NCBI GenBank assembly: GCA_963777755.1
Contig: CAVZSC010000025.1
Coordinates: forward strand, 860,353 to 924,352
Length of the DNA: 64,000 nucleotides
Direction of reading: 5' to 3'
DNA from: DATFWC01 sp963777755
Lineage (GTDB): Bacteria; Pseudomonadota; Alphaproteobacteria; Rhizobiales; Xanthobacteraceae
In this document: positions 17,824 through 27,492 of the stretch, piece after piece
Layout of the letters: every line of letters begins with the position of its first letter
Position numbering within the stretch: position 1 is the stretch's first letter
The notes under the pieces: model-generated
Told to the model about the DNA's origin: nothing
Databases searched by the model: none
What the model saw: only the letters and a program-made list of their open reading frames with translations
Position numbers and translations under genes: made by a program

Positions 17824-19986
17824 ATGGCGGGACGCGACGGCACGGTCGGGATATTGGGCACGACGGGCAGCAACCGTCCGTCGTTCTTCGTCCATCTGTT
17901 CCGCCTCTATCAGCGTGACACGACCTTCCGCGCTTTGACCGACTTCACCGTGATGGGTGTCGTCGTCCTGTTGTTCCTGCATCCAGGCGTAAAGGACCTC
18001 TTCAAGTCGTCGCCCAGCGGCGGCACCAGTCAGACCACTGCGAAGGGGCCAAGCGCGCCGCCGAGCCCGGCGCAGACCGCGCCCGCCTCTCAGACCAGCA
18101 GCCCGCAGGCGCCACCCACGGTCGTCACCCGCCAGGGTCCGGCGATCCAGTTCCCGCAAGACGTGAATGTTCCCTCGCTCGGCAACTACGTCATCGTCGA
18201 CATCGACGAGAGCGCGTTCCGGAGTTCGCCCGCGAGCGATCAGCCGCGTCTGGCCGCGGCGGCCCGCGCAGCGCGCTCGCAGCAATTCGCCGAGGCGATC
18301 AACCAGCTGCGAGATGCCAATGCGGCAGACCGCAACGTCGCCTTCATGCGCGGGCTGGCGCTCATGAACACCGGCAAGGCAGCAGAAGCGGAGCCGGCCT
18401 TGCGCACCGCGTCCGGTGCGGGTCAGCGGCAGGCGTCGATCCTGCTCGGGCGGCTGTTGATCACGGCGCCGAGCGGCGTGACCAAGAACGTCGCCGAGGG
18501 CCGGCGGCTGATCGAGACGGCGGCGGACGCGGGCGACCGACTGGGGCAGCGCGTTGCGGCGATCGGCTATATCACCGGCGAGTTCGGCGCATTCGATCCG
18601 ATCAAGGCGCGCGATCTGCTGCGCCAGGCCTCGCAGGGCGGCGATGCGCCCGCGATGCTGTTCTACGCACACATGCTGGATGGAGGGCTCGGCGGTCCCG
18701 CCGACCTCGACGGCGCGGTGGATCTGCTGCGCCGCGCGGCGGCGGCCGGACTGACCAGCGCGCAGGAGATATTGGGGTCCTGGCTGCTGGCGCAGTGGCG
18801 CGCCAAGACCCTCGCCGACCCGCGCGAAGTTGCCGAATGGCTCGAACGCGCCTACAAGCCTGGACAGTCCGCGCGCGCGGCGGCGCTGCTCCCCGTCCTG
18901 CTGGGAGATAACGCGACTCCGGCGAACGTTCAGAACAAGGCCAAGGCATACGAATTGCTGCGGCTCTGTTCGGGGCTGCGGCACGCGCTTTGCCAGATCA
19001 ACAATGCCTGGGCTCTGCGCTTCGGCGTCGGCGTCGGCCGCGATCTGGTCCGCGCCTATGCGCACGCCGATATCGCGCGGCAGCTCAACCATGCGGACGG
19101 GCAGAAGGTCCTTTCGGCGCTCGACACCCAGCTCAGCGAGGCCGACAAGGCCCGCGCCGCGCAGCTCATTCGCACCATCCAGACGAGCCTCAAGCCGAAT
19201 CCGCCGCCCTGGCACCTGCAGTACGTGGGCGTCGCCCCGCCACCCGAGCAATGGGCTGTCGCACCTGGCGCGCCCGAACCGGCAACGGCAGCGAGCCCGG
19301 CAAGCCAGGCAGCGCCCCCTCCCGCCGCGAGCCCCGCAACCCAGGCAGCGCCCCCTCCCGCGCCGGCCCCGGCCGCCGTACCCGCCGCCCCGCCGCAAGT
19401 CGCCACCGCACCGAGTGCGCCCGCTGCGAGCCCGAGCGCGGCGCTGGTGCCGGTCGCCACCATCAAGCGCATCGCCTTTCGCGGCGGAACTGGCCAGAAC
19501 GTGCTCGCCGGCTCGTTCACCCGCGAAGGCAGCAACGCCTGGGTCGAGAGCAACAGCTCCGGCCGCACCTTCCGTTTCACCTCCATTTCGGAATCCGACA
19601 AGGAGATCCTCTTGCTCGATGCGGGCCGCGACATGCAGGTCTGGATCGATTTCACGCGGCGCAAATGGTACTGGCGGCAATCGGTCGCCGAAGACTGGAA
19701 GGGCGGCATCGAGATCCTGGCAACCGTCGGCGACGCCACGACCCCCAGCGTGACCCGTGCGATCGACCAGGACGCCGACCGCGTCGGCGAGGACTACGTC
19801 GGCTACAATATGGCCAATCTGCAGCCGGATTTTTGCCAGCAGAGCTGTATCGACGACAGGCAGTGTCGCGCCTGGACCTATGTGCGGCCCGGCACTCAGG
19901 GACCGCAGGCACGCTGCTTCCTCAAGAAGCAGGTGCCGGCCTTGACGCAAGCCAATTGCTGCGTCTCCGGCGTCGTTCGTCCATAA
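17824..19986 (+). CDS. Membrane-anchored Sel1-repeat protein with a C-terminal PAN/Apple-like domain
   Basis: About 720 residues. A membrane segment lies near residues 40-56 (FTVMGVVVLLFL). After it come a Pro/Ser/Thr/Gln-rich linker, a helical array of Sel1-like repeats (AEGRRLIETAADAGDRLGQ, AIDLLRRA-type units) from about 140 to 440, and an Ala/Pro-rich linker (about 460-540). A beta-rich domain is next, and residues about 655-718 form a cysteine-rich module (FCQQSCIDDRQCRAWTYV, RCFLKKQVP, CCVSGV) typical of PAN/Apple binding domains. GGAGGGGG precedes the ATG. It sits 21 bp after the AAA+ gene. A scaffold linking the ATPase to an envelope ligand is a reasonable guess only. Confidence 0.85.
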   Translation: MAGRDGTVGILGTTGSNRPSFFVHLFRLYQRDTTFRALTDFTVMGVVVLLFLHPGVKDLFKSSPSGGTSQTTAKGPSAPPSPAQTAPASQTSSPQAPPTVVTRQGPAIQFPQDVNVPSLGNYVIVDIDESAFRSSPASDQPRLAAAARAARSQQFAEAINQLRDANAADRNVAFMRGLALMNTGKAAEAEPALRTASGAGQRQASILLGRLLITAPSGVTKNVAEGRRLIETAADAGDRLGQRVAAIGYITGEFGAFDPIKARDLLRQASQGGDAPAMLFYAHMLDGGLGGPADLDGAVDLLRRAAAAGLTSAQEILGSWLLAQWRAKTLADPREVAEWLERAYKPGQSARAAALLPVLLGDNATPANVQNKAKAYELLRLCSGLRHALCQINNAWALRFGVGVGRDLVRAYAHADIARQLNHADGQKVLSALDTQLSEADKARAAQLIRTIQTSLKPNPPPWHLQYVGVAPPPEQWAVAPGAPEPATAASPASQAAPPPAASPATQAAPPPAPAPAAVPAAPPQVATAPSAPAASPSAALVPVATIKRIAFRGGTGQNVLAGSFTREGSNAWVESNSSGRTFRFTSISESDKEILLLDAGRDMQVWIDFTRRKWYWRQSVAEDWKGGIEILATVGDATTPSVTRAIDQDADRVGEDYVGYNMANLQPDFCQQSCIDDRQCRAWTYVRPGTQGPQARCFLKKQVPALTQANCCVSGVVRP

Positions 19987-20050
19987 CGGCTTGCGACGCG
20001 TGCGCGCCGCGATGACACGCCAGGCAATCGCCCGATCCGACGGCACTCCC

Positions 20051-20064
20051 TTGCGCTAGATCAA
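20051..20064 (+). promoter_or_regulatory. FixK/FNR-like box upstream of the Dcu-type transporter
   Basis: TTGCGCTAGATCAA fits the rhizobial FixK2 pattern TTG(A/C)-N6-(T/G)CAA. It lies 56 bases before the ATG of a transporter normally used without oxygen, which supports control by low oxygen. Identified by pattern only. Confidence 0.5.
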
Positions 20065-20119
20065 TGCGCCGACGGCGTTCCGGCTGGACAAGGTCACGCC
20101 GCCCGCGAGGGTCTTCGCC

Positions 20120-21372
20120 ATGACGATGTCCATCCTGCTGCAATTCGCGGTCGTGCTCGGCGCGATCTGGCTCGGCGCCCGCTACAGCGGCGTCGGCCTG
20201 GGCCTGTGGGGTGCGGTCGGCCTGCTGGTCCTAGTCGTGGTGTTCGGCGTCAACCCGACCTCGCCGCCGATCGACGTGATGCTGATCATCATCGCCGTCA
20301 TCATGGCGGCCTCGGTGATGGATGCGGCGGGCGGGATCGACTTCCTGGTGCGCATCGCCGAGCGCATCATCCGCGCCAATCCGAAATACGTGACGATCGT
20401 CGCGCCGCTCACCACCTGGACCTTCACGTTCCTCGCCGGCACCGGCCACATCGTCTATCCGCTGCTGCCGGTGATCTACGAGGTGGCGCACCAGAACGGC
20501 ATCCGCCCGGAGCGGCCGATGGCGGTCGCCACCATCGCGTCGCAGCAGGCCTGCCGCAGATCCTGATGATATGCGTACCCGCGACCCTGATCGGCGTGCT
20601 GGCGGCCGCGACCGTCTCCATGTTCCTCGGCAAGGAGCTCAAGGACGATTCCGAATATCAGGCGCGCGTGCAGGCGGGCCTCGTTCCGCCGTCGCAGGCG
20701 ATCGCGGCGCGTCCGGCGCTCCCGCCGGAAGCCCGCCTCTCCGCCTTCATCTTCCTCACCGGCGTGGCGCTCGTGGTGCTCGCCGGCTTCTTCCCGGTCC
20801 TGCGCACCCTGCCCGGCGAAAAGGCGCCCATAGGCATGCCGATCGCGATCGAGATCGTCATGCTGGCGACCGCCGCCGTGATGCTCGCCGTGACCGGCGT
20901 GAAGGTCGACAAGGTGCCCGCCACCTCGACCTGCCGCGCCGGCATCGTCGCCGTGGTCGGCATCTTCGGGCTGGCCTGGCTCGGCGACAGCTTCATTGCC
21001 GCCAACAAGGACGTGATCGTTCCGGCGATCGGCAACACCACCCAGGCAGCACCCTGGACCTTCGCGTTCGGCCTGTTCTTCGCCTCGGTGCTGCTCTACA
21101 GCCAGGCCGCCACCACGCGCGCGCTGATGCCGCTCGGCGTCGCGCTCGGCATCCCGCCGCAGTTCCTGATCGCCATGTTCCCGTCGGTGAACGGGTATTT
21201 CTTCATCCCCACCTACGGCTCGCTGATCGCGGCGATCAATTTCGACCTGTCGGGCACGACCCGCATCGGCAAGTACGTGCTCAACCACTCCTTCATGATC
21301 CCCGGCATCGTCGCGACCGCGGTCGCGGTGATCACGGGCCTGGCTGGCGCGCGTCATGCTGTGAGGGACTGA
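20120..21372 (+). pseudogene. Anaerobic C4-dicarboxylate transporter (DcuA/DcuB family), broken by an out-of-frame deletion
   Basis: Dcu proteins exchange fumarate, aspartate or malate for succinate under low oxygen. The first frame (to about 20555) gives the N-terminal half: MSILLQFAVVLGAIWLGAR, VMDAAGGIDFLVRIAE, HIVYPLLPVIYEVAHQNGI and ERPMAVATIASQQA. The reading frame then ends. The C-terminal half resumes in another frame with LPQILMICVPATLIG and runs to 21372 (FFIPTYGSLIAAINFDLSGTTRIGKYVLNHSF). In intact relatives roughly 25-35 residues (beginning ITASP) come between SQQA and the ILMICVP segment, so a stretch not divisible by three appears to be missing. It is either a real inactivating deletion or an assembly error. 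Confidence 0.85.
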
Positions 21373-21550
21373 GCCGCCGAGGCCTCCGGAGGCTTTACGG
21401 CGCGAGCAGTCGGCCGCGAGATAGCCGGCCCCTATCGTGGCCTCGACATCGCCCGAAAATCGCCACGAGATCTCATCCGTCCGGATGACGCCGGCTCACC
21501 TCTCGCTGTGCTCATAAGGACCCTCTCTCATGCCGAGGAGGATCGTGCTG

Positions 21551-21970
21551 ATGCGCGCAAGAGCATTCCAAGTGCCCCCCACGCCCGAGGTTCGACGGCA
21601 GGCGCACCGGATCGTCCGGACCCTGGTGATCGGCTACACGTCGATTGCCGTCGCACTCACCGCAATCGTGCTGACGCGCACCACGCTCGGCACCACCACG
21701 CACAATCTCGTCGCTGCCGCGATCGGCAGCGCGGCCGCCACCGAGCCGCCACTACCGACTCGCGCGGCATGCGCGGCGCGCGACCTCAGGCTCGTGACCC
21801 TGATCGAGCACCAGGGCGACCAGCAGAAGCTCCCGTCCGACCGCCTTGCCCACGCGTATTTCACCATGATGGAGGCGCGCAACGCCTGCCGCGACGGGCG
21901 GATCGCCGAGGCGCTGCGCATCTATGATGGGATCACGCTCGGTCCGACCCTGTCGAGCGCGACCCAATAA
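21551..21970 (+). CDS. Small hypothetical membrane or exported protein
   Basis: About 139 residues. One hydrophobic segment near residues 25-45 (TLVIGYTSIAVALTAIVL) is followed by an exported region with two cysteines (TRAACAARDL) and a helical C-terminus (AHAYFTMMEARNACRDGRIAEALRIYD). I do not recognise the family. GAGGAGG nine bases before the ATG at 21551 favours that start over the ATG at 21530. It stands alone between the broken transporter and a Bug receptor. Confidence 0.6.
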   Translation: MRARAFQVPPTPEVRRQAHRIVRTLVIGYTSIAVALTAIVLTRTTLGTTTHNLVAAAIGSAAATEPPLPTRAACAARDLRLVTLIEHQGDQQKLPSDRLAHAYFTMMEARNACRDGRIAEALRIYDGITLGPTLSSATQ

Positions 21971-22039
21971 ACTCGCACACCTTGCCGACCGTCTGCGGAC
22001 GGCGCATCCTGACGCCATCGTTGCGCGGGAGGATGCCCG

Positions 22040-23017
22040 ATGCGCAGGGCCTGCACGATTCTCGTCATGGCAGCGACTATCGTCGCCGTGCGGGCGGCCG
22101 CCGCGCAGGAGGCCTATCCGGCGCGGCCGATCAGGCTCGTGGTGGCGTCGTCGGCCGGCGGCGTGCATGACGTGATCGGGCGGCTGTGGGCCGACAAGGT
22201 CAGATCCGCGCTCGGCAGCATCATCATCGACAACCGTGGCGGCGCCGGCGGCAGCATCGGGGTGAGCGAAGTCGCACGCGCGGCTCCGGACGGGCACACC
22301 TTGCTGCTCGGCAGCAACAGCACGCACATCCTGCATCCGATGGTCGCCAAGTGGCCGGGCTACGATCCGATCCGCGATTTCGCCGCGGCCTCCATCTTCG
22401 CCACCACGTGGTCGGCGATCGCGGTGCACCCGTCAGCGCCCGCGCGCACGCTGCAGGAGCTGATCGACTACGCGCGCGCCAATCCCGGCAAGCTCGCCTA
22501 TGCGCATGGCGGCACGGGCGGCACCAGCCACGTCGCCGGCGAGATGCTCAAGCAGCGCGCAGGCAACCTCGACATCGTGCCGATCCCCTACAAGGGCACC
22601 GGACCGGCGCAGGCGGACGTCATCAGCGGCAGCGTGCCGATGTTCGTCGCCAACATCACCGGCCAGGTGGTCGAGCTCAACCGCACCGGCCGCATCCGCA
22701 TCCTCGCCGTCAATGCGCTGACGCGTCACCACGCGTTGCCGGACGTTCCGACGGCGATGGAGGCTGGCGTGCCCGACATGGTGTCGCAGAATTTCTTCGG
22801 CATATTCGCGCCCGCGCGCACCAGCGCCACGATCATCGAGCGCCTGAACGCGTTGACGCAAGATGCGCTCGCCGACCGCGAGTTCGCCCGACGGCTGTCC
22901 GACGCGGGCTTCGAGCCGGTCGCCGATCTCGGCACTGGCAAGGCGCAGGAGTTCGTCAAGGCCGAGTACGCGCGCTGGGAGCCGATCGTGAAGGCGAGCG
23001 GCGCGCGAATCGATTGA
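22040..23017 (+). CDS. Tripartite tricarboxylate (TTT) transporter-type solute receptor (Bug family)
   Basis: About 325 residues with a signal peptide (MRRACTILVMAATIVAV) and Bug-family motifs: YPARPIRLVVASSAGG, ADKVRSALGSIIIDNRGGAGG, APDGHTLLLGSN and PIPYKGTGPAQADVISG. These periplasmic receptors bind carboxylates. No TctA/TctB membrane genes are near, so it is an orphan receptor that either uses membrane subunits elsewhere or acts as a sensor component. GGGAGG precedes the ATG. Confidence 0.92.
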   Translation: MRRACTILVMAATIVAVRAAAAQEAYPARPIRLVVASSAGGVHDVIGRLWADKVRSALGSIIIDNRGGAGGSIGVSEVARAAPDGHTLLLGSNSTHILHPMVAKWPGYDPIRDFAAASIFATTWSAIAVHPSAPARTLQELIDYARANPGKLAYAHGGTGGTSHVAGEMLKQRAGNLDIVPIPYKGTGPAQADVISGSVPMFVANITGQVVELNRTGRIRILAVNALTRHHALPDVPTAMEAGVPDMVSQNFFGIFAPARTSATIIERLNALTQDALADREFARRLSDAGFEPVADLGTGKAQEFVKAEYARWEPIVKASGARID

Positions 23018-23033
23018 GCGGCAGCGATCCGGA

Positions 23034-23219
23034 TCAGCGCCAGCCGCCTCCCACGGTGGCTTCGCTCGCGACCGTCGCCGAGCCGCAGGTCGTCAGGCTG
23101 TCGTCCAGCCCGATGAACATGTACTCGCCCTTGATGCTCCAGTTGTCGGAGAAGGCCCACTCGATGCCGCCGCCGATGAAGCTGGTGTCAATGGTGACCC
23201 GGAAACCACAGCCAGGCAC
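23034..23219 (-). pseudogene. Remnant of an Omp25/Omp31-type outer-membrane beta-barrel protein
   Basis: Only about 60 codons remain. They contain SFIGGGIEWAFSDNWSIKGEY, which matches the penultimate strands of rhizobial Omp25/Omp31-like barrels, but the signal peptide, most strands and the usual C-terminal phenylalanine are missing. It ends abruptly in GGGWR. Confidence 0.6.
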
Positions 23220-23290
23220 TCAATCCGCAGACCTCGTTCATCAATGTGGCGACGATCCGGCCGGCTCCGTCAGCTTCCCGACTCACGTGG

Positions 23291-23728
23291 TTATGCGGCC
23301 GGCAGCGCTTCCGGCACTTCCTGGGCTTCGCTCGTATCGGCGAACACTTCCTCGCGGATGATCCGGAACGTCACCTCCTGCAGGTAGGTCTTGAGCTCGC
23401 TGTCGAGATCGCAGAATTCGCGCCACAGCACACCCTCGATGAAGGGACGCGGCGCGCGCACCATCACGGTGGTGCGCCGCTGGCGCGGATAGCGGTACGG
23501 CTTCAAGCCGTAGCGGCGGCACAGTGCCAGGAACAGGTGGCGCGACCATGCATCCCCGAGCGAGAACTGCATCTCGACCGGCGGATCGTTCCGCTCGATG
23601 TCGGCGAGCTTCGCCCGCACGCGGGCAAGCGCCGCCTCGGCGGCGTCCCGTTCACCCGCCGTGCCGGCGCCGGCGAACAGGGCTTCGATCTTGCGCAGCT
23701 TGTCGCGCAGCTTCGATTCGGCAGGCAT
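23291..23728 (-). CDS. Conserved hypothetical protein, DUF2786-like N-terminus
   Basis: About 145 residues, cytoplasmic. The N-terminal third (KLRDKLRKIEALFAGAGTAG, AAEAALARVRAKL) resembles the short helical DUF2786 segment. The C-terminal part has a basic beta-like stretch (YRYPRQRRTTVMVRAPR) and an acidic tail. Similar small proteins occur in Rhizobiales, but no function is known to me. A purine-rich leader precedes the ATG. Confidence 0.65.
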   Translation of the reverse strand: MPAESKLRDKLRKIEALFAGAGTAGERDAAEAALARVRAKLADIERNDPPVEMQFSLGDAWSRHLFLALCRRYGLKPYRYPRQRRTTVMVRAPRPFIEGVLWREFCDLDSELKTYLQEVTFRIIREEVFADTSEAQEVPEALPAA

Positions 23729-23834
23729 GGTGCGGCGCTCTCTCGGTATGGGATTCGTTGCCCATACGCCAGCAGCCGTGCCGCACTAGGTCAAGAGCAG
23801 GCAGCCGTTGATCCCAACAATTCGTCCGGCGCAC

Positions 23835-25193
23835 TCAGCCGGCCGCGCGCGACCTGGTGACGCGACAGCTCGCCGAGAGCTGACGCGACCGGATCACCGT
23901 CATCGGGCGGCCGTCGATGCTGGAATTCATCGCGATGCCGCCGCCGCCGCTCTGTGTGAAGGTCTCGCGCGCCGTGCAGGTCAGCCCGTTGGCCCCGCGA
24001 ACGAGCGACACGTCGAGCCGGTAGGCGCCCGTCCTGAGGGTGCGCACCCAGGTGAGAGTGTCGTTCCGCAGGGTCCAGACCGCCTCGCCACCGCCCTGTT
24101 CCTGCGCCGGGCGTGCCTGATCGAGCGTGAACGCGCTCACGATCTTCTCGCCCCGCCGCTTTCCGAATGGCGTGTCGGCGGTGGAAACGTACGTCTGCTC
24201 GATCGCGCCGCCAGCGGCGACCCGGACGCCGAAATCGGCTTCCACGCCGATCGACGCCTGCCGACCGTCGCGGCGGACGACCATGTCCCGCTTGATCCGG
24301 ATCGCCAGATCCGAGCCTTCCAGTTCCGACAGCGTGATGCCGTGCGGCGCTGCCGCCAGCGCGGGCGCCTGCCGCGCAGGCGGCGGCGACGGTGCAGGCG
24401 AGGGTGACGCTGCGGGCGCGATGGCGGGCGCAGCCAAGCCGGGACTCTTGAGGTAGATCTCCTGCTTCGACAGCGAGCCGTAGACGAACGGCTCCTGCCG
24501 GCGGCCGGTCGCGGTGATCACGTCGTCGCGCACGCGGCGGAACAGGAAATTGATCTCCAGCCCGGGCGTCTCCAGGTGGCGCAGCAGCGCCGTGGTGAAC
24601 GGGCTGTTGCGGCCGGTGCCGTCGTCGGCGACGGTGCCGTCGCGCGCCGCAAAGGCGACCAGCACGCTACCACCCGGCTCGACCCGCGCCAGGCCGCGGC
24701 CGACCGCGCGGCTCGCCGCGCTGCGCTGCATCTTCGCCATGAACGGGTTGTTGCGGCAGGCGTCCAGCACGACGAGGCCGAGCTTCGACGCGGCGGACAC
24801 CGTCACCACCACATTGCGCAGCGAGATCGCCTCCTGCTCGGTGTCGAGATCGCTCTTGAGCTCGGCATCGACCGGCACCAGCCAGTTGTCGCCGCCCATC
24901 TCCATCCCGTGCCCGGCGAAGAAGACGATCGCCATGTCGGCGCCGCGCGCCGCCTTGCCGAACTCGAGCAGCCCGCGGCGCATCGGCTCGAAGCCGGCGT
25001 CGTCGATCCGGCGCACCGCAAAGCCGAGGCGCTCGAACGAGGCGGCGACGTCGTTTGCGTCGTTGCGCGTATTGGGAAGCGCCGGAACGTGCCGGTAGGC
25101 GCCGTTGCCGATCACCAGCGCGACGCGCGTCTCCGCCATCGCCGCGGAACCGGTGAGAATCGCCAGCGCGAGCGCGCAACCGATGAGCCGCAT
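23835..25193 (-). CDS. Exported caspase-like (peptidase C14) protein
   Basis: About 452 residues. A signal peptide (MRLIGCALALAILTGSAAMA) is followed by a metacaspase/caspase p20-like domain: RVALVIGNGAYRHVPALPNT, the catalytic His in VFFAGHGME (H95) and the catalytic Cys in VVLDACRNNP (C146). A Pro/Ala linker around 265-290 leads to a C-terminal beta-rich domain of about 160 residues with no clear family. Rhizobial genomes often encode exported caspase-like proteins of unknown substrate. Both catalytic residues are present. It follows purM on the same strand after about 66 bp. Confidence 0.9.
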   Translation of the reverse strand: MRLIGCALALAILTGSAAMAETRVALVIGNGAYRHVPALPNTRNDANDVAASFERLGFAVRRIDDAGFEPMRRGLLEFGKAARGADMAIVFFAGHGMEMGGDNWLVPVDAELKSDLDTEQEAISLRNVVVTVSAASKLGLVVLDACRNNPFMAKMQRSAASRAVGRGLARVEPGGSVLVAFAARDGTVADDGTGRNSPFTTALLRHLETPGLEINFLFRRVRDDVITATGRRQEPFVYGSLSKQEIYLKSPGLAAPAIAPAASPSPAPSPPPARQAPALAAAPHGITLSELEGSDLAIRIKRDMVVRRDGRQASIGVEADFGVRVAAGGAIEQTYVSTADTPFGKRRGEKIVSAFTLDQARPAQEQGGGEAVWTLRNDTLTWVRTLRTGAYRLDVSLVRGANGLTCTARETFTQSGGGGIAMNSSIDGRPMTVIRSRQLSASCRVTRSRAAG

Positions 25194-25259
25194 CGCGGTC
25201 CCCCGCTCATCCGTCGAAAAGGTCAGGCCGGCCTTGGTCGCCGCACCCGGCCGCGAGGT

Positions 25260-26375
<1,116 letters not shown>

Positions 26376-26481
26376 GCGCTTTCCTTGAAGTACAACGTGC
26401 CTCCGGTCAACGAAATGTTGCGAGCTGCGCCCTGCCGGCCACGAATTGCTGTGGAACCCGAATTCCGGGGCGTCGGTCGGC

Positions 26482-26688
26482 TCAGCGTACGCCTTTCCAC
26501 GGATCGGGCTTGGCGGTCGGCGCAGGGATGCGTGTCAGCGCATCGCTGTAGGCCTTGTCGTCGACCTTCGTCTTGTTCGGATCGGCTTTCTGTTCCTGAT
26601 GATGCTGCTTGGGGTTGGTCAGGCGTTGTTGGGAATAGGCCGGCACCGTCAGGAGTACGATCGTCGCAGCAGCCAGGAGCGCCCTCAT
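26482..26688 (-). CDS. Small exported protein of the rhizobial DPWxxVR family
   Basis: About 68 residues: a signal peptide (MRALLAAATIVLLTVPAYS) and a short polar, lysine-rich mature part with YSDALTRIP and a terminal DPWKGVR. Short secreted proteins with this ending are common in Bradyrhizobium-like genomes, and no function is known to me. GGGAGGAATCCG before the ATG at 26688 supports the start. Confidence 0.72.
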   Translation of the reverse strand: MRALLAAATIVLLTVPAYSQQRLTNPKQHHQEQKADPNKTKVDDKAYSDALTRIPAPTAKPDPWKGVR

Positions 26689-26817
26689 CGGATTCCTCCC
26701 TCGGTCGCCCATCGGGCGACCGGAACCGAATTCGATCTGACCAAGCCTACAATGAGGGATGGAAGACGCCAAGACGCACGCGGGCGCCTGGACGCGCGCC
26801 GGTCGGAAGGACGCGTG

Positions 26818-27492
26818 TCAGCTGACCGCGCCGTCCAGCAAGGCCCGCACCGCCGCGGCGAGCTTGTCCTTGCGGTAGGGCTTGCTGAGCAGCGGCCCTC
26901 GCGGCCGGGCGCCGGTGTCGAGGAAGTGCCGCGAATAGCCCGATGTGAAGAGGACCTTGAGATCGGGCCGGTATGTGCGCGCCTGGTCGAACAGGTCCTG
27001 GCCGGTCATGCCGTGCGGCATGACCATGTCGGTGAACAACAGGTCGATCTTGCCGGGGAGCCGAAGGATTTCCAGCGCCGCGCGGCCGTCCTCCGCCTGC
27101 TGCACCTCGTAACCGAGGCTCTCGAGCATGTTGACCACCATCCGGCGCACCGTTCCGGCATCCTCGACGACCAGGATGGTTTCGCTGCCGCCGTGGCAGG
27201 CTTCGGCCGAAGCTGCGTCCATCTTCGGCGCAGCCTCGCCCAGCGCGAGGTCGAGCGACGGCAAATCCTCCAGGCGCACCTGGCCCAGCATGCGCTGGGT
27301 GATCTGGACCCCGCGCACCGCCGCGTCATCGATGGTCCGGGCGATCATCGCGAGATGCGGATCGCGGGCGGCCGCGGCAGACAGAAGCTCGCTCATCCCG
27401 ATGATGACGGCGAACAGGTTGTTGAGGTCGTGCGCGATGGCGCGAGCCGATGGCGCCGCCGCGGCGCCGGGATGCTCTGTCTCGACTGTCAC
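26818..27492 (-). CDS. HisKA-like/receiver protein lacking a kinase ATPase domain
   Basis: About 224 residues. The first third (SARAIAHDLNNLFAVIIGMS) carries the H-D/E-L-N-N dimerisation/phosphoacceptor motif of histidine kinases. The HATPase_c domain that should follow is absent. Instead a receiver domain begins at about residue 100 (ETILVVEDAGTVRRMVVNML, phosphoacceptor Asp in LLFTDMVMP, LSKPYRK). The GTG start at 27492 overlaps the stop of the REC-EAL gene (GTGA), so the two are coupled. It may work as a phosphotransfer or regulatory partner of a separate kinase. Confidence 0.82.
   Translation of the reverse strand: MTVETEHPGAAAAPSARAIAHDLNNLFAVIIGMSELLSAAAARDPHLAMIARTIDDAAVRGVQITQRMLGQVRLEDLPSLDLALGEAAPKMDAASAEACHGGSETILVVEDAGTVRRMVVNMLESLGYEVQQAEDGRAALEILRLPGKIDLLFTDMVMPHGMTGQDLFDQARTYRPDLKVLFTSGYSRHFLDTGARPRGPLLSKPYRKDKLAAAVRALLDGAVS

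Noticed and set aside
16516..20046. A 1176-residue open frame on the minus strand
   Set aside because: It is the antisense shadow of the AAA+ and Sel1/PAN genes. It is Arg/His/Asp-rich with no domain, as expected from high-GC codon bias.
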